A stretch of 64,000 bases of DNA from Streptomyces eurythermus (GCF_014649115.1 NZ_BMSK01000033.1:1-64000); one strand, 5' to 3'. Counted from the stretch's first letter, positions 33,273 through 41,758 are shown. Numbers and translations: made by a program. Notes: generated by a model from the letters alone, not told the origin.

Positions 33273-34349
33273 ATGCGCGCCGCCGTACTGCACGAGATCG
33301 GCCGGGAGAAGCTGGAGGTCCTCGACGACGTCGAGGCGGTCGGTTTCGGCCCCGGAAAGGTCAGGATCCGGGTGCGCGCCACCGGCCTGTGCCACTCGGA
33401 CCTGTCCGCGATGAACGGGGTGCTGCCCCAGCCGGCTCCCTTCGTCCCCGGCCACGAGGGCGCCGGCGAGATCGTGGACGTGGGCGACGGGGTACGGCAC
33501 CTGAAGCCCGGCGACCGGGTGCTGCTGTGCTGGCTGCCGGCCTGCGGGAGCTGCCCGGCCTGCCGGCGCGGGCAGACCCGGCTGTGCCTGGCCGGCTTCA
33601 TGAACGCGGGCACCCCCAACTTCCGGCGCCCCGGTGGCGACGTCTTCGGCTTCGCGGGCACCGGCACCTTCGCCGAGGAGGTCGTGGTCGACGCCGGCTG
33701 CGCGGTGCCGATCCCCGAGGACGTGCCCTTCGACATCGCCGCGCTGATCGGCTGCGGGGTGACGACCGGACTCGGCGCCGCCCTCAACACCGCCGATGTG
33801 GCGGCCGGATCGTCGGTCGCCGTCATCGGATGCGGAGGCGTGGGCATCTCCGTGGTCCAGGGGGCGCGCCTGAAGGGCGCCGCCGAGATCGTCGCCGTGG
33901 ACCCGGTCGCCTCCCGGCGGGAGTCCGCCCTCGGCTTCGGCGCCACCCGGGCCGTCGCACCGGAGGAACTGGCCGACGCCAAGCAGCGGATCACCGGCGG
34001 CGAGGGCTTCGACTACGTCTTCGAGGTCGTCGGAAAGTCCGCCACCGCCCGCACCGCCTACGAGACCACCCGGCGCGGCGGCACCCTCGTCGTGGTCGGC
34101 GCCGGCGCCCTGGACGACCATCTCCGGCTGAACATGTTCGAGCTGTTCTTCGATGAGAAGCGCATCCTGCCGTCCCTGTACGGCGGAGGGGACGTACTGC
34201 GCTCCTACGAGCGTGCGATCGCCCTGTGGCGGGCCGGCCGCGTCGACCTGGCCGGCCTGATCACCCACCGGGTGCCGCTCACCGGGATCAACGAGGCGCT
34301 GGACCAGATGCGCACCGGGACCGCCCTGCGCACCTGCATCGAGATCTGA
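33273..34349 (+). CDS. Zn-dependent alcohol dehydrogenase (MDR family)
   Basis: A 358-residue medium-chain dehydrogenase. Catalytic zinc ligands are in ATGLCHSDLSAMN (Cys, then His of PGHEGAGEIVDVG); structural zinc cysteines are in CGSCPACRRGQTRLC. The NAD-binding loop is VAVIGCGGVGISVVQGA near residue 190. It resembles the class III/NDMA-dependent subgroup. It sits 86 bp after MaoC and 12 bp before the SDR, so the three form an operon; it may oxidise a side-chain alcohol. Confidence 0.88.
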   Translation: MRAAVLHEIGREKLEVLDDVEAVGFGPGKVRIRVRATGLCHSDLSAMNGVLPQPAPFVPGHEGAGEIVDVGDGVRHLKPGDRVLLCWLPACGSCPACRRGQTRLCLAGFMNAGTPNFRRPGGDVFGFAGTGTFAEEVVVDAGCAVPIPEDVPFDIAALIGCGVTTGLGAALNTADVAAGSSVAVIGCGGVGISVVQGARLKGAAEIVAVDPVASRRESALGFGATRAVAPEELADAKQRITGGEGFDYVFEVVGKSATARTAYETTRRGGTLVVVGAGALDDHLRLNMFELFFDEKRILPSLYGGGDVLRSYERAIALWRAGRVDLAGLITHRVPLTGINEALDQMRTGTALRTCIEI

Positions 34350-34361
34350 GGAAGCCGGCGC

Positions 34362-35300
34362 ATGACACTGCCACTCGAGGGACGCTCCGCGATCGTCACC
34401 GGTGCCGGGCGCGGGCTCGGCCGGGCCGAGGCGCTGGAACTCGCCCGGCTCGGCGCGGCCGTCGTCGTCAACGACTACGGACAGCCCGGCCGGGACGGTT
34501 CCGGTGCCGCGTCGGCGGGGCCCGCCGAACAGGTCGCGGCCGAGATCCGGGCGGCCGGCGGCACGGCCGTGGCGCACACCGGGGACGTCGCCGACTTCCG
34601 GCAGGCCGGGGAACTGGTGGAGCTGGCGGCCGGCACGTTCGGGAAGCTGGACATCCTCGTCAACAACGCCGGCATCCTGCGCGACCGCATGGTCTTCTCC
34701 ATGTCGGAGGAGGAGTGGGACGCGGTGATCCGCGTCCATCTGAAGGGGCACTTCAACACCACCCGGTTCGCCGCCGCGCACTGGCGGCAGCGGTCCAAGG
34801 CGGCCGGGAAACCGGTGTACGGGCGGATCGTGAACACCTCCTCGGAGGCGTTCCTGGCCGGATCCGCCGGCCAGCCCAACTACGCGGCGGCCAAGGGCGG
34901 GATCGTCGGCCTGACCACCTCCACGGCCCTCGCCCTGGCCAAGTACGGCGTCACGGCCAACGTCATCTGCCCGCGCGCCCGGACCCGGATGACCGAGGAC
35001 GTCTTCGCGGGTTTCGGTCAGCCGGAGGAGGGGCTGGATCCGCTCGCCCCCGAACACGTCGCCCCGCTCGTCGGCTATCTGGCCTCGCCGGCCGCCGCCG
35101 GGGTCAACGGCCGGCTGTTCGTCGTCCACGGCGGCATGGTGGCCGTGCTCGACCGGCCCCGCGTACAGGCGAAGTACGACAGCGAGCAGGAGACGTTCAC
35201 CTACGACGAACTCGACGCGCTGCTCACCCCGCACTTCGCCGAGCGGCCGGAAGGGGAGACGTTCGCGGCGGCGGAGGTGCTGTCGCTCAGGCGCGGATGA
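34362..35300 (+). CDS. SDR-family hydroxyacyl-CoA dehydrogenase (MFE-2-like)
   Basis: A 312-residue short-chain dehydrogenase. Cofactor motif TGAGRGLGRAEAL at about residues 14-26, NNAG in ILVNNAGIL, catalytic Ser in RIVNTSSEAF and Tyr/Lys in YAAAKGG (PNYAAAKGGIVGL). The extended C terminus and overall pattern resemble the dehydrogenase part of peroxisomal MFE-2 / mycobacterial Hsd4A, the usual partner of a MaoC hydratase in beta-oxidation. The third gene of the KstR-operator operon. Confidence 0.9.
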   Translation: MTLPLEGRSAIVTGAGRGLGRAEALELARLGAAVVVNDYGQPGRDGSGAASAGPAEQVAAEIRAAGGTAVAHTGDVADFRQAGELVELAAGTFGKLDILVNNAGILRDRMVFSMSEEEWDAVIRVHLKGHFNTTRFAAAHWRQRSKAAGKPVYGRIVNTSSEAFLAGSAGQPNYAAAKGGIVGLTTSTALALAKYGVTANVICPRARTRMTEDVFAGFGQPEEGLDPLAPEHVAPLVGYLASPAAAGVNGRLFVVHGGMVAVLDRPRVQAKYDSEQETFTYDELDALLTPHFAERPEGETFAAAEVLSLRRG

Positions 35301-35360
35301 CGCCGGGGGACACGGAGAAGGCGGGCGTAGAGAAAGAGCAAGGCGTGGAGAAGGGAAAAA

Positions 35361-35384
35361 GGGGGCGCCCGGTCGGACGCCCCC
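35361..35384 (-). terminator. Rho-independent-type terminator
   Basis: GGGGGCG (35361-35367) pairs with CGCCCCC (35378-35384) around a 10-nt loop. Read on the minus strand the stem is followed by TTTTTCCC, so it best serves the 52-residue peptide gene that ends 16 nt before it. On the plus strand the tail is TCCTCTTC, so it may also stop the SDR operon. Confidence 0.75.
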
Positions 35385-35399
35385 TCCTCTTCACTGCCG

Positions 35400-35558
35400 T
35401 CAGGCTGCCGCCTCGGCCGTTTCCTGGACCGGCTTGCGGTGCCGGCCGTGCGGAGCGGTCTCCCTCTCCTGGGCCGCGACCGGGCCCCGGTGCCGGCCGT
35501 GGCCCGCGGTCTGGGAAGAGCCGGCAGACAGCTGTTCGGTCGTGCTGGTGTCGCTCAT
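35400..35558 (-). CDS. Small hydrophilic peptide (52 aa) with duplicated HGRHR
   Basis: Minus strand, ATG 35558 to TGA 35400. The peptide begins MSDTSTTEQLSAGSS and carries two nearly equal blocks, GHGRHRGPV and PHGRHRKPV, 14 residues apart, then an Ala/Glu tail. It has its own strong terminator and a 95-bp upstream gap, both signs of a real gene. Codon use is normal for Streptomyces. Function unknown; two histidine/arginine clusters suggest metal or nucleic-acid binding. No modifying enzyme lies next to it. Confidence 0.65.
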   Translation of the reverse strand: MSDTSTTEQLSAGSSQTAGHGRHRGPVAAQERETAPHGRHRKPVQETAEAAA

Positions 35559-35653
35559 CGGACGTATTCACCCCGTCAACATGATCTTCGGTACAGCCGG
35601 GGAGTGTAACCGGCGCACCACGGGTCGAATCCAGGCGCACACGCCAACCGGCA

Positions 35654-36958
35654 CTAGTTCGTTACAAGACGCCCCAGAGGGGCCTGTTGCAGGGGCACGG
35701 GCCGCGCCGGCACCGGCCCGGCGACGCGGGTCACCGGGGGCACGGGGGCCCGGGTTTCCGGGGGCAGGGGGGTCCGATCCGGTCCCGCCACCCCTGCGGT
35801 CCGATCCGGTCCCGCCACCCCTTCGGCCCGGCCCGGTCCCGCCGTCCCCGCGTTCCCGTCCGGTCCCGTCACCCCCGCGTTCCCGTCCGCTTCCGCCGCC
35901 CTGGCCTTCCCGTCCGCTTCCGTCGCCCCCGCGTTCCCCCGTGCGGCCGTCAGGGTCGCCACGCCGCACGGTGTCGACCGGGTCGCGTACGGCAGTCGTA
36001 GCAGCCCCTCCGAAGTCCACACCCCGGACCCGGCCAGCCAGCCCTCGGGCGCCGGGAGGTGGCGGACCCGGCGTTCGGCGGGCCGCCAGACGCCCACCCA
36101 GGTGCCGAACGCGCCGTCGACGCGCAGGCCCACCGCGCAGTTCTCCGGCATCAGCACCTGTCCGGGCTGGATCGCGAACGGCGTCACCACGCAGTCCGGC
36201 AGCCGCAGGCACTCCGGGAACCGCACCGGCAGGGTGCTGCCCAGCACGCCCCAGCCCAATCGTTCCTGCCCGGGGGAGGGCGCGTCGGAGGAGATCAGCA
36301 GCAGCCCGCTGTCGGGGTCGGCGAGCAGCAGCCGGTCGTCGCTGTCGTCCGCGATCTGCAGCAGCGGCGAGACCACGGCCCGCTCCAGGTCCACCACGAC
36401 CGTCTTGGTGCGCCCGCCCAGCTCCCGGTCGAGCGCCAGCAGCCGCCCGGTGCCGTCCAGCCAGACCCCGCCCGAGCAGCGCCCCGGCACCTCGGCCAGC
36501 CGCTCCGGGCCGAACGCCCCGCCCGCGACCAGCCACACCACGCTGGAGCGCGGCCCGCTGGCGAGGGCGTACGCCCGGGCGCCTCCCGGGGCGGGCGGCA
36601 GCAGCACGAGGCGGGTGCCGGGCTCGGGGCACTCCACCGCGCCCAGCGGCAGCTCGCCGGTGCCGGGCCCGGTCGGGTACAGCAGCGAGAACAGGTGCCG
36701 CGAAGCCGACGGCCGGTGGATCAGCACCCGGCCGTCGCCCATCGGCTGCACCCCGGTGCCGGGCTCCTCGGGCTGGTTGCCGGGCAGCGGCACCGCGTAG
36801 GGCTCCGGGCCGTCCAGGGTCCAGCGCTCGGGGAACCAGCAGTCACCGGCGGGCGCGAGCCGGGCCGCGTACGCGCCGTCCGCCGTGATCACGCACCCCG
36901 CCTCCGGCACGCCCTCGGCCCCGCTCGTGGACGGGGGTTCGATAGCACAGGCCGTCAT
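35654..36958 (-). CDS. Hypothetical protein with repetitive C-terminal tail (434 aa)
   Basis: Starts at ATG 36958 (MTACAIEPPSTSG). The first 340 residues look like a beta-propeller-type globular protein (repeated W/L-containing strands such as SSVVWLVAGGAFGPERL, GGVWLDGTGRLLALDREL, GLLLISSDAP). The last 90 residues are low complexity, with runs like AGVAGPDRT and ADGNAGVTGPDG encoded by 27-bp repeats. No signal peptide. Family not recognised. Alone on its strand, upstream of the 52-residue peptide gene. Confidence 0.7.
   Translation of the reverse strand: MTACAIEPPSTSGAEGVPEAGCVITADGAYAARLAPAGDCWFPERWTLDGPEPYAVPLPGNQPEEPGTGVQPMGDGRVLIHRPSASRHLFSLLYPTGPGTGELPLGAVECPEPGTRLVLLPPAPGGARAYALASGPRSSVVWLVAGGAFGPERLAEVPGRCSGGVWLDGTGRLLALDRELGGRTKTVVVDLERAVVSPLLQIADDSDDRLLLADPDSGLLLISSDAPSPGQERLGWGVLGSTLPVRFPECLRLPDCVVTPFAIQPGQVLMPENCAVGLRVDGAFGTWVGVWRPAERRVRHLPAPEGWLAGSGVWTSEGLLRLPYATRSTPCGVATLTAARGNAGATEADGKARAAEADGNAGVTGPDGNAGTAGPGRAEGVAGPDRTAGVAGPDRTPLPPETRAPVPPVTRVAGPVPARPVPLQQAPLGRLVTN
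35770..35945. repeat. 27-bp in-frame tandem repeats
   Basis: Six or so copies of a degenerate 27-bp unit with core CCGGTCCCGCC / TTCCCGTCCG. Being 9 codons long, they expand the C-terminal tail of the 434-residue protein without shifting the frame, giving (A/T)GPD(R/G)-type peptide repeats. Confidence 0.7.
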
Positions 36959-37146
36959 CGTTCGGTCACCTCCGGCGACGACGCTAGTTTCGGCCCGCAC
37001 CGGCGCGCGCGGGCGCCGAGGCCCGCTTCACACATACGGGTGGCGCAGAAGCGATTCACCAGGGGAAACCGGGACGGGTGTGCTGAGCCGGGCCAGACCG
37101 GACGCATGCGGTACACCCCCGCCGAACAGCCAGGTAGCCTTGGCCC

Positions 37147-37983
37147 GTGCCCCGTCTGTCTGAAGTCATCGCCGCGCTGGAGAACCTGTGGCCCGCCGAG
37201 CGGGCCGAGTCCTGGGACGCGGTCGGCACGGTGGTGGGCGACCCCGGCCAGGAGGTCACCCGGGTGCTGTTCGCCGTCGACCCCGTCCAGGAGATCGTCG
37301 AAGAGGCGGTGCGGCTCGGCGCCGACCTGCTGGTCACCCACCACCCGCTCTATCTGCGGGGTACGACCACGGTCGCGGCCGGCCACTTCAAGGGCCGGGT
37401 CGTGCACACGCTGATCAAGAACGACATCGCGCTGCACGTCGCCCACACCAACGCCGACACCGCCGACCCGGGTGTCTCCGACGCCCTCGCAGGCGCCCTC
37501 GACCTCAGGGTCGTGGGCCCCCTCGTGCCGGACCCCACCGACCCGCACGGGCGCCGGGGCCTCGGCCGGGTCTGCGAGCTGGACCACCCGCTCACCGTCC
37601 GCGAACTGGCCGCCCGCGCCGCCGAGCGGCTGCCCGCCACCGCGCAGGGCATCCGGGTGGCCGGCGACCCCGAGGCCGTCGTCCGCACGGTCGCCGTCAG
37701 CGGCGGCTCCGGCGACAGCCTCTTCGACCAGGTCCGCGCGGCCGGCGTCGATGCCTTCCTGACCGCGGACCTGCGCCACCACCCGGCCTCCGAGGCGGTG
37801 GCCACGAGCCCCCTCGCGCTGCTCGACGCGGCGCACTGGGCCACCGAGTGGCCCTGGTGCGAGCTGGCCGCGAGCCAGCTCGACGAGATCTCCGACCGCA
37901 ACGGCTGGGACCTGCGGGTCCACGTCTCCAAGACGGTCACCGACCCCTGGACCGCCCACGCGGCGTCCTCCACAACCCTCTAG
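37147..37983 (+). CDS. Nif3-like dinuclear metal centre protein
   Basis: A 278-residue NIF3/YbgI-family (GTP cyclohydrolase 1 type 2-like) protein, normal in length. Metal ligands are visible in LLVTHHPLYLRG (two His) and ALHVAHTNADTAD (His, Asp), with the C-terminal H/E site near RHHPASEAV. Exact reaction unknown in the family. Start is GTG 37147. It leads an operon with the zinc-ribbon protein and the RNase HI fusion, a conserved actinobacterial arrangement. Confidence 0.92.
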   Translation: MPRLSEVIAALENLWPAERAESWDAVGTVVGDPGQEVTRVLFAVDPVQEIVEEAVRLGADLLVTHHPLYLRGTTTVAAGHFKGRVVHTLIKNDIALHVAHTNADTADPGVSDALAGALDLRVVGPLVPDPTDPHGRRGLGRVCELDHPLTVRELAARAAERLPATAQGIRVAGDPEAVVRTVAVSGGSGDSLFDQVRAAGVDAFLTADLRHHPASEAVATSPLALLDAAHWATEWPWCELAASQLDEISDRNGWDLRVHVSKTVTDPWTAHAASSTTL

Positions 37984-38000
37984 CCCACGGGAGCCCCCAA

Positions 38001-38744
38001 CTGAACGCCGCGCCCGCCGACCAGATCCGACTCCTCGACGTCCAGGCCCTCGACGTCCGCCTCCAGCAGCTCGCGCACAAGCGGAAGTCGCTGCCCGAGC
38101 ACGCCGAGATCGACTCGCTGACGAAGGACCTCACGCAGCTGCGCGACCTGCTCGTGGCCGCGCAGACCGAGGAGAGCGACTGCGCCCGCGAGCAGACCAA
38201 GGCCGAGCAGGACGTCGACCAGGTGCGCCAGCGCGCCGCCCGCGACCAGCAGCGGCTGGACTCCGGCGCGGTCACCTCGCCGAAGGACCTGTCCAACCTC
38301 CAGCACGAGATCGTCTCCCTCGCCAAGCGGCAGGGCGACCTTGAGGACGTGGTCCTGGAGGTCATGGAGCGCCGGGAGGCCGCGCAGGAGCGGGTGAGCG
38401 AACTGACCGAGCGGGTCGCCTCCGTGCAGGCGAAGATCGACGACGCCACCGGGCGCCGGGACGCGGCGTTCGAGGAGATCGACGGCGAGGCCGCCTCGGT
38501 GACGAAGGAGCGCGAGGTCGTCGCCGCGTCCGTGCCCGAGGACCTGATGAAGCTGTACGACAAGCTGCGCGCCCAGCAGGGCGGCATCGGCGCGGCCAAG
38601 CTGTACGCCCGGACCTGCCAGGGCTGCCGGCAGGAGCTGGCCATCACCGAGCTGAACGAGATCCGCTCGGCGGCCCGGGACAAGGTGGTCCGCTGCGAGA
38701 ACTGCGGGCGCATCCTGGTGCGCACGGCCGAGTCCGGCATCTGA
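38001..38744 (+). CDS. C4-type zinc-ribbon coiled-coil protein
   Basis: A 247-residue protein: a long antiparallel coiled coil (residues 10-185, rich in Glu, Arg, Lys, Gln) followed by a zinc ribbon with CQGC and CENC. The family (Helicobacter HP0958/CT398-like) is implicated in protein or RNA interactions. The start appears to be CTG 38001 (NAAPADQIRLLDVQALD): a GGGAG ribosome site lies 8 nt upstream, the coding pattern begins there, and there is no ATG, GTG or TTG in frame before the coiled coil. Follows Nif3 by 17 bp. Confidence 0.88.
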   Translation: MNAAPADQIRLLDVQALDVRLQQLAHKRKSLPEHAEIDSLTKDLTQLRDLLVAAQTEESDCAREQTKAEQDVDQVRQRAARDQQRLDSGAVTSPKDLSNLQHEIVSLAKRQGDLEDVVLEVMERREAAQERVSELTERVASVQAKIDDATGRRDAAFEEIDGEAASVTKEREVVAASVPEDLMKLYDKLRAQQGGIGAAKLYARTCQGCRQELAITELNEIRSAARDKVVRCENCGRILVRTAESGI

Positions 38745-38763
38745 GGAACCCGGGAGCGCGGGC

Positions 38764-40200
38764 GTGCGGGAGTTCATCGTCGAGGCCGACGGCGGGTCAC
38801 GGGGCAACCCCGGGCCCGCGGGCTACGGGGCCGTGGTGCGCGACGCGGTGACGGGGGAGACGCTGGCCGAGGCGGCGGAGTACCTCGGCACCGCCACGAA
38901 CAACGTCGCCGAGTACCGCGGCCTCCTGGCCGGCCTGCGCGCCGCGCACGCCCTCGACCCCGGTGCGCGGGTCCGCGTCCGCATGGACTCCAAGCTCGTC
39001 GTGGAGCAGATGTCGGGCCGCTGGAAGATCAAGCACCCCGACATGAAGCCCCTGGCCATGGAGGCACGCTCGGTCTTCCCGCCGGACCAGGTGACGTACG
39101 AGTGGATCCCGCGCGAGCGGAACAAGCAGGCGGACCGCCTGGCCAACGAGGCGATGGACGCGGGGGCGAGGGGCGAACAGTGGTCCCCGTCGCTCTCCCG
39201 CGCCGACCTGGCGACCAAGGCCGGGGCGACGCCGGAACCCGCCCGGGCCGGGGCTGACCGCACGACTGGGGCGGCACCCGCCGACGAGCCGCCGTCCTCC
39301 GCGCCGACGGCCGGCCGCCCGCTCGAGACGGCGTCCGCAGCGGCCGAGGGCAGCGATACGGCCGCCGACAGTCATGCGGCGGAGACGGCGCCCGGATCCG
39401 CCGTGCCCGCGGGTGGTCGTACGGCCGGGGCGGCGCCGGAGTCCGCCGTCGCCGCGGGCCGTCGGGCCGGTGGGGCGGAGGCCGTCCCGGCGGCAGCGCC
39501 CGGTGGGCAGCGGCCGGTGACCGGAGGTCAGGCGCACCCCTCGACGCCCGGCTGGAGCGCCGCGCCCGACCTCGGTGCCCCGGCCACCCTCGTGCTGCTG
39601 CGCCACGGCGAGACCCCGCTGACCCCCCAGAAACGCTTCTCCGGCAGCGGCGGCACCGACCCCGCCCTCTCCGCGGCCGGCCGCGAGCAGGCGCACCGCG
39701 TCGCCGACGCCCTGGCCAGGCGGGGCACCATCCAGGCGATCGTGGCCTCCCCCCTGGCCCGTACCCGCGAGACCGCCGGTATCGTCGCCGCCCGGCTGGA
39801 CCTGGACGTCACGATCGAGGACGGCCTGCGCGAGACGGACTTCGGCGCCTGGGAGGGCCTGACCTTCGGCGAGGTACGCGAGCGCCACCCGGACGACCTG
39901 AACGCCTGGCTCGCCGACCCGGAGGCCCACCCCACCGGCGGCGGCGAGAGCTTCGCCGAGACCGCCGTACGGCTGGCCGCCACCCGGGACAAGCTGGTCA
40001 CGGCCTACCAGGGCCGCACGGTCCTGCTGGTCACCCACGTCACCCCGATCAAGACGCTGGTCCGCCTCGCCCTCGGCGCCCCGCCCGAGTCGCTGTTCCG
40101 GATGGAGCTGTCGGCGGCCTCGCTGTCGGCGGTGGCGTACTACGCGGACGGCAACGCCAGCGTCCGGCTCTTCAACGACACGTCCCACCTGCGCCCCTGA
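38764..40200 (+). CDS. Bifunctional RNase HI / acid phosphatase
   Basis: A 478-residue fusion typical of actinobacteria. Residues 1-135 are RNase HI with the DEDD residues in VEADGGSRGNPGPAGYG, NNVAEYRGLLAGL and RMDSKLVV, and the late Asp in RERNKQADRLANEAMD. Residues 140-275 form a long Ala/Pro/Gly linker. From 277 comes a histidine phosphatase domain (VLLRHGETPLTP catalytic RHG; VVLLVTHVTPIKT second His), the CobC-like alpha-ribazole phosphatase. It removes RNA-DNA hybrids and may dephosphorylate a B12 intermediate. Its 3' end overlaps the convergent aldolase gene by 29 bp. Confidence 0.92.
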   Translation: MREFIVEADGGSRGNPGPAGYGAVVRDAVTGETLAEAAEYLGTATNNVAEYRGLLAGLRAAHALDPGARVRVRMDSKLVVEQMSGRWKIKHPDMKPLAMEARSVFPPDQVTYEWIPRERNKQADRLANEAMDAGARGEQWSPSLSRADLATKAGATPEPARAGADRTTGAAPADEPPSSAPTAGRPLETASAAAEGSDTAADSHAAETAPGSAVPAGGRTAGAAPESAVAAGRRAGGAEAVPAAAPGGQRPVTGGQAHPSTPGWSAAPDLGAPATLVLLRHGETPLTPQKRFSGSGGTDPALSAAGREQAHRVADALARRGTIQAIVASPLARTRETAGIVAARLDLDVTIEDGLRETDFGAWEGLTFGEVRERHPDDLNAWLADPEAHPTGGGESFAETAVRLAATRDKLVTAYQGRTVLLVTHVTPIKTLVRLALGAPPESLFRMELSAASLSAVAYYADGNASVRLFNDTSHLRP

Positions 40201-40834
40201 GCCCGGCCGCCGCCCGCGCCAGCTCCTCGATCCGGTCCCAGTCGCCGGCGGCCACCGCCTCGGCCGGGACCATCCAGCTGCCGCCGACGCAGCCGACGTT
40301 GGGCAGGGACAGGTACTCCGGCGCGGTCGCCGGCCCGATGCCGCCGGTCGGGCAGAACCGGGCCTGCGGCAACGGTCCGGCCAGCGAGCGCAGATAGGCC
40401 GTACCGCCCGCCGCCTGCGCCGGGAAGAACTTCATCTCCCGCACCCCGCGCTCCAGCAGCGCGACCACCTCCGAGGCGGTCGACACCCCGGGCAGGTACG
40501 GCACCCCGGACGCGCGCATCGCCGTCAGCAGCGACTCCGTCCAGCCGGGGCTGACCAGGAACCGCGCCCCGGCCGCCGTCACCGCGCCCACCTGCTCCGG
40601 GGTCACCACCGTGCCCGCGCCGACCACGGCCTCGGGGACCTCGCCGGCGATGGCGCGGATCGCCTCCAGCGCCGCCGGGGTCCGCAGGGTCACCTCGATC
40701 GCGGGCAGCCCGCCGGCCACCAGCGCCCGGGCCAGCGGCACGGCGTCGGCGGCGTCGGCGAGCACCACCACGGGCAGGACGGGCGCGAGATCCAGGACGG
40801 AGGGGTCGGCGGAGCGGGGCAGCGGCGAGGTCAT
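40172..40834 (-). CDS. eda: KDPG/KHG aldolase
   Basis: A 220-residue class I aldolase, family length. The catalytic Glu lies in GLPAIEVTLRTPAAL (about residue 47), the Schiff-base Lys in REMKFFPAQAAGG (about residue 134). It cleaves 2-keto-3-deoxy-6-phosphogluconate (and 4-hydroxy-2-oxoglutarate) to pyruvate plus an aldehyde. No Edd, glucokinase or sugar-acid genes are nearby. Convergent with the RNase HI fusion by a 29-bp overlap, and preceded by a palindrome at 40873-40893. Confidence 0.88.
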   Translation of the reverse strand: MTSPLPRSADPSVLDLAPVLPVVVLADAADAVPLARALVAGGLPAIEVTLRTPAALEAIRAIAGEVPEAVVGAGTVVTPEQVGAVTAAGARFLVSPGWTESLLTAMRASGVPYLPGVSTASEVVALLERGVREMKFFPAQAAGGTAYLRSLAGPLPQARFCPTGGIGPATAPEYLSLPNVGCVGGSWMVPAEAVAAGDWDRIEELARAAAGLRGAGGTCR

Positions 40835-40872
40835 GCCCTCATCGTGCCCAGCTACTGCATCACCCGCAATGA

Positions 40873-40893
40873 GCGTTGCGTATGTTGCAACGC
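40873..40893. promoter_or_regulatory. Inverted repeat GCGTTGC-N7-GCAACGC, candidate operator
   Basis: Perfect 7-bp arms separated by GTATGTT, 38 bp upstream of the aldolase start on the minus strand, overlapping the expected -35/-10 region. Extra GCAA/TGAG half-sites flank it. An Lrp/AsnC- or GntR-type regulator would fit. Confidence 0.55.
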
Positions 40894-40907
40894 ATGGAGG
40901 GTGTCGG

Positions 40908-41693
40908 TCAGTGGATCTCGTCCACCAGCACGTCCAGCGCCCACGCCTTGCCCGCCTTGCCGGGCGCCTCCGCCTCCACGGCGTAGCCCAGCTCCCGCAG
41001 CGCCTCCACCAGCTCGGCCGGGTTCTCCGGGGCGGCCCCGGACGTCAGCAGGCCGCGTACGATCCGGCCCTTCGTCGCCTTGTTGAAGTGGCTGACGACC
41101 TTCCGGGTGGGCGCGTGCAGCACCCGTACCGTCGCCGTGCGCCCGGCCACCTCGCCCTTCGGCTTCCAGGCGGCGGCGTAGGCCGAGGAGCGCAGGTCCA
41201 GCACCAGGCCCTCGCCGGCCGCCGCCGGCAGCACCTCGGCCATCGGCGCCCGCCAGTGCCCGGCCAGCGCGCCGAGGCCCGGCAGCTTCACGCCCATCGA
41301 GCAGCGGTAGGAGGGGATCCGGTCCGTCACCCGCACCGCGCCCCACAGCCCGGAGAACACCAGCAGCGAGCCGGCGGCGCGCCGCCGGGCGTCCGCGTCC
41401 AGCGTGGCCAGACCGAGGGCGTCGTAGAGGACACCGGTGTAGATCTCCCCGGCGGGGCGGGCGCCGGCCGTGCGCAGCCCGGCGTTCTTCGCCACCTCGC
41501 CGCGCAGCCCCTCGCTGAGCCCCAGCACCTCGCGGGCCTTCTCCGGGTCGCCGGAGCACAGCCCGACCAGCTCGCCGAGCACGGCCTCCCGCGCGGCGGT
41601 CAGCCCCGGCAGGGACAGCGAGCCCAGCTCAAGCGGGGCGCCGTCGCCCGAGTTCGCCTTGCCTTCGGAGGGCGGCAGCAGGACCAGCAACAC
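40908..41693 (-). CDS. yaaA: YaaA-family peroxide stress protein
   Basis: A 261-residue DUF328/YaaA protein with the family signature LLPPSEGKA at its N terminus and the conserved FSGLWGAVRVTDRIPSYRCSMGVKL and VVSHFNKATKGRIVR phrases. E. coli YaaA lowers intracellular iron under hydrogen peroxide and binds DNA through a helix-hairpin-helix-like site. Start GTG 41693 is preferred because AAGGAG lies just upstream and homologues begin with xLLxLLPPSEGK. Stand-alone gene. Confidence 0.88.
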   Translation of the reverse strand: MLLVLLPPSEGKANSGDGAPLELGSLSLPGLTAAREAVLGELVGLCSGDPEKAREVLGLSEGLRGEVAKNAGLRTAGARPAGEIYTGVLYDALGLATLDADARRRAAGSLLVFSGLWGAVRVTDRIPSYRCSMGVKLPGLGALAGHWRAPMAEVLPAAAGEGLVLDLRSSAYAAAWKPKGEVAGRTATVRVLHAPTRKVVSHFNKATKGRIVRGLLTSGAAPENPAELVEALRELGYAVEAEAPGKAGKAWALDVLVDEIH

Positions 41694-41758
41694 GTACTCC
41701 TTACGTAGACCTCCGCGCCAGGGTACGGCGGTCCCGCGCACGGCCTCGACCGCGGGGT

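Noticed and set aside
35400..35558. RiPP precursor peptide
   Set aside because: The repeats are suggestive, but no modification, protease or export gene is adjacent, and the peptide has few residues that RiPP enzymes usually modify.
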